Source: Cytophagales bacterium CG12_big_fil_rev_8_21_14_0_65_40_12
GTDB lineage: Bacteria; Bacteroidota; Bacteroidia; Cytophagales; Cyclobacteriaceae
Direction: 5' to 3'
DNA: 34,598 nucleotides
NCBI GenBank assembly: GCA_002786855.1
Contig: PCUU01000045.1
Span: forward strand, 1 to 34,598
Shown here piece by piece: positions 32,328 to 34,598 of this stretch. Under the pieces are notes generated by a model that did no database searches, was not told where the DNA came from, and saw only the letters and a list, made by a program, of their open reading frames with translations. The first letter of the stretch is position 1, and each line of letters opens with the position of its first letter. Both the position numbers and the translations under genes were made by a program.

Positions 32328-33137
32328 TTGGACTACATCCTGCTCTTTCTAATAGGTATTATAGGCGGTTTTCTAGCAGGCCTTATTGGAATTGGCGGAG
32401 GGGTGCTTTACATACTCATTCTGCCTTATCTACTTCTAGAGATGGGCTATCCAGATGCTGAAATTGTTCAGTTTACGATTGCAAATTCCTTGGTGGGTAC
32501 TATGTTCGCAGCGCTCTCAGGTAATATTGCACTCATTCTTAAGAAGGAATTCTACTGGAAGGAAGTGATTATTATGGGCGGTTTTGCCACTGTTTGCTCA
32601 TTGCTTTGCTTAAACTTGGTCGTCAATACACCATTTTATCAAAGAGATAAATTCAATTTGGTTGTAATTGGCTTGCTCTTGTTCATTGCCTACCGAACTT
32701 TGAAAGGGACTAGAAAGCAACCTAATCCAGAAATGCATCCAATTGAGGACCTGAAAATCGGGGGTATTGGCGCTTTGGCCGGGATACTTTCAGCGCTTTC
32801 AGGTCTTGGCGGAGGAGTCATTATTATTTCTGCCTTAAATCTCAAGTTCAATGTCGACATGAAAAAGGCAAAGTCGATTTCCTTAGGCGTCATCTTCATC
32901 AGTTCATTCATAATGTCAATTTCCAATTTGTTTGAAAGCCCAGTTCTTGAGCTCAAAGGAAATAACATAGGTTATATTGTCTGGCCGCTTGCGCTGATTT
33001 TATCTGCGGGCGTTGTAATTGGCTCTCCTTTGGGAGTAAGATTTGCTAGGAAGCTTTCTAATCGCACCATCAGTTATATCTTTGTACTGTTTTTAGTAGT
33101 GGTGATTGTAGATAAGTTACTTCAGCTTATTGCCTAA
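32328..33137 (+). CDS. TauE/SafE-family membrane permease
   Basis: A 269-residue inner membrane protein of the sulfite exporter/TauE-SafE family with about eight transmembrane helices in two inverted halves. The two repeats each begin with the family signature: IIGGFLAGLIGIGGGVLYI near residue 12, and IGALAGILSALSGLGGGVII near residue 150. It starts at TTG (32328), with no better in-frame ATG upstream. Members move sulfite, sulfoacetate, or other small organic anions, and some have no known substrate. It follows the S41 protease gene by 33 bases and precedes tsaB by 36, so it is likely in a run of co-directional genes rather than a sulfur operon. Confidence 0.85.
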   Translation: MDYILLFLIGIIGGFLAGLIGIGGGVLYILILPYLLLEMGYPDAEIVQFTIANSLVGTMFAALSGNIALILKKEFYWKEVIIMGGFATVCSLLCLNLVVNTPFYQRDKFNLVVIGLLLFIAYRTLKGTRKQPNPEMHPIEDLKIGGIGALAGILSALSGLGGGVIIISALNLKFNVDMKKAKSISLGVIFISSFIMSISNLFESPVLELKGNNIGYIVWPLALILSAGVVIGSPLGVRFARKLSNRTISYIFVLFLVVVIVDKLLQLIA

Positions 33138-33173
33138 GGCCCGTTCTGTTTTCAATTTTAACCCAAGATCATT

Positions 33174-33860
33174 GTGATCAAAATTCTAAGTATTGAGACC
33201 TCGACAACTGTCTGCTCGGTTTGTATATCTGTGGATGGAGTGCCATTAGCCTATCAGAAAATGTTTCTGGAAAAATCTCATTCCAGCTTATTGACCATAA
33301 TAATCGACCAGTTGATGAAGCAAGTAGATTTGTCAATGAACGACCTCGATGCCATAGCGGTGTCTAAAGGCCCTGGCTCATACACAGGATTAAGAATTGG
33401 AGTAAGCACTGCCAAAGGGCTTTGTTACGCGCTCGATAAGCCCTTGATAGCAATCAATACTTTGTTGGCCATGGCGCATGAGGTTAATCAAGTGAATCAT
33501 TCAAAACTGTTATTATGCCCAATGATTGATGCAAGACGAATGGAAGTTTATACTGCCATATTCGATCATGAACTCAATCAAATCGAAGCGACTAACGCAA
33601 AAGTATTAGATGAAACTTCTTTTCAAGGAACATTAGATAAAGGTCAAGCGTTGTTCTTCGGAAATGGCGCAGATAAGTTCAAGGACTTTAGAGTGGAAGA
33701 AGCCAATATTGTACTTATAGAGAATATTAGTCCGTCAGCCTCATCAATCGGCAGTTTGGCCTTTGAAGCTTATCAAAGAAATGAGTTTGAAGATTTGGCT
33801 TATTTCGAGCCCTATTACTTGAAGGACTTTATTGCTACCAAACCGAAGAAATTATTATAA
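33174..33860 (+). CDS. tsaB: tRNA threonylcarbamoyladenosine biosynthesis protein TsaB
   Basis: A 228-residue ASKHA-fold partner of TsaD needed for t6A37 modification of ANN-decoding tRNAs. IKILSIETSTTVCSVCISVD is the N-terminal ATPase-like strand pair. EKSHSSLLTIIIDQLM follows, then the signature DAIAVSKGPGSYTGLRIGVS near residue 60-78 (G-P-G-S-Y/F-T-G-L-R), and PMIDARRMEVYTAIFD. The C-terminal half is typical (PYYLKDF). Start is GTG at 33174. Functional partners TsaC, TsaD and TsaE are not in the window. It is coupled to the DUF2480 gene, which starts one base after its stop. Confidence 0.93.
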   Translation: MIKILSIETSTTVCSVCISVDGVPLAYQKMFLEKSHSSLLTIIIDQLMKQVDLSMNDLDAIAVSKGPGSYTGLRIGVSTAKGLCYALDKPLIAINTLLAMAHEVNQVNHSKLLLCPMIDARRMEVYTAIFDHELNQIEATNAKVLDETSFQGTLDKGQALFFGNGADKFKDFRVEEANIVLIENISPSASSIGSLAFEAYQRNEFEDLAYFEPYYLKDFIATKPKKLL

Positions 33861-33861
33861 G

Positions 33862-34386
33862 ATGGAAGAGAAGGAAATTATCAATCGTGTGGCAAGTAGT
33901 CCGATAGTCACCTTGAACCTCGAAGATTATTATCATGGGGGAGAAAGAGTTGAATACGATATTGCTCAACACCTCTTTCAAGGGTTGATTTTAAAGGAGA
34001 AGGACTTCAGAGAATTTATTAAAGACCACGATTGGTCAATTTATCAAGGTAAAAACGTAGCGCTTTTTTGTTCCGAGGATGCTATCGTCCCAACTTGGGC
34101 TTATATGCTCTTGGCTACGAAGCTTTCGCCTTATGCCAATATAGTTGTATTTGGAAAAAACGAAGTGCTTGAGTTCGCACTTTTCAAAGAGGCACTCTCG
34201 AAAATCGACTTGACTTTATTCGAAAATCGACCTGTCGTGATTAAAGGATGCGGAGATTTACCAATTTCTGAATCCGCATATGTAGAAATTACTCGACTAC
34301 TAATGCCTGTTGCAAAATCAATAATGTATGGTGAACCGTGTAGTACGGTACCTTTATACAAAAAATCTTCGCGCTCTAGCAATTGA
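33862..34386 (+). CDS. DUF2480 family protein
   Basis: A 174-residue cytoplasmic protein of a family that appears largely restricted to Bacteroidota. Recognisable features are the opening EIINRVASSPIVTLNLEDYY, then FCSEDAIVPTWAYMLLATKL in the middle, and VVIKGCGDLPISESAYVEIT followed by MPVAKSIMYGEPCSTVPLYK at the C-terminus. The Cys of KGCGD and the Cys of GEPCS are conserved-looking and could bind metal, but this is inference. The start at ATG 33862 rather than 33832 gives the family N-terminus. It is immediately downstream of tsaB, probably co-translated. Function unknown. Confidence 0.85.
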   Translation: MEEKEIINRVASSPIVTLNLEDYYHGGERVEYDIAQHLFQGLILKEKDFREFIKDHDWSIYQGKNVALFCSEDAIVPTWAYMLLATKLSPYANIVVFGKNEVLEFALFKEALSKIDLTLFENRPVVIKGCGDLPISESAYVEITRLLMPVAKSIMYGEPCSTVPLYKKSSRSSN

Positions 34387-34541
34387 TCTTCAAGTCGTTA
34401 ACTTTTTATTTAAAAAATCTCTGGAGAAGGTTTGGATTCCTAAGGATTACCATGCTACATTTGCATCCCGTTTGAACGAAGCGGACACAAATTGAAAAGC
34501 TTACACCAACGAAACTTTAAATTATTTTTTGATTTAGTTAG

Positions 34542-34571
34542 TTGGAATTAGAAAAGATTAGTTTACCTTTG
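34542..34571 (+). promoter_or_regulatory. strong promoter at the right edge of the window
   Basis: TTG (34542-34544), a 19-base spacer and TACCTTTG (34564-34571) fit the consensus. The initial transcribed region (TTTGCATCC, then GAGAGACCA) resembles that of rpmH, suggesting a translation-related gene just beyond the window. Nothing else is seen between 34387 and 34541. Confidence 0.7.
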
Positions 34572-34598
34572 CATCCGCTTTGGGAGAGACCAGAGGGA

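Noticed and set aside
34573-34598. Start of a tRNA gene at the right edge (GGGAGAGACCAGAGGGA resembles a Ser tRNA start).
   Set aside because: The near-invariant T at position 8 and the D-arm pattern are missing, and the string is better explained as the initial transcribed region shared with rpmH.

Overview
The window looks like chromosome from a member of the Bacteroidota, probably a marine Cytophagales-type bacterium. Several start sites carry the Bacteroidota promoter pattern (TTG/TTTG, about 18-21 bases, TAnnTTTG) with little Shine-Dalgarno signal. The gene set also fits: DUF2480, a DivIC-like protein, a SprB-like repeat lipoprotein, an LysRS with a C-terminal extension, DAHP synthase fused to chorismate mutase, and a BlaI/M56 pair. 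Base composition is moderately AT-rich. There are no rRNA genes, complete tRNA genes, CRISPR arrays, phage genes or insertion sequences. Almost everything is core metabolism and housekeeping.

Layout. 1-3.6 kb: 3'-truncated-at-the-window Dps, acyl-CoA thioesterase, radical SAM/B12 protein and a lipoprotein with a cytochrome-like tail, separated by degenerate hairpin repeats. 3.6-10.4 kb: DivIC, an outer membrane protein, Ldh-family dehydrogenase and Ppx/GppA on the minus strand, then acyl-CoA carboxylase beta subunit, M42 peptidase and a BtuF-like protein on the plus strand. 10.4-18.8 kb: a long minus-strand block with a small hypothetical, SGNH hydrolase, ABC exporter and the aromatic amino acid genes. 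18.9-24.7 kb: proline dehydrogenase, M56/BlaI regulatory pair, lysS and a DUF4238-like accessory gene. 25.1-29.7 kb: MocR regulator, YCII protein, exported cyanophycinase-like protein and M61 peptidase. 29.8-34.6 kb: rpmH, rnpA, a CtpA-type protease, TauE/SafE permease, tsaB and DUF2480, ending in a strong promoter whose gene lies outside the window.

The most interesting system is the aromatic amino acid block (13.65-18.83 kb, minus strand). It is two transcription units. The first encodes a DAHP synthase/chorismate mutase and a degenerate prephenate-dehydratase-like protein. The second encodes a second DAHP synthase/chorismate mutase, AroB and AroA, and is preceded by what appears to be a complete ribosome-mediated transcription attenuator. 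That attenuator has a near-consensus promoter, a 25-codon leader peptide with eight consecutive Phe/Tyr codons, two mutually complementary segments, and a GAAA-looped intrinsic terminator with a nine-T tract just before the start codon. The leader ATG lies only four bases after the -7 box, so its mRNA may be leaderless. The same four-base spacing is seen for divIC. Such attenuators are textbook in Enterobacteria (pheL, pheM, trpL). I know of no well-described one for a Bacteroidota aro operon, but could not search for this.

Other points worth a look: three 20-bp operator-like direct repeats abutting blaI, and a 12-bp inverted repeat at the promoter of the BtuF-like gene.
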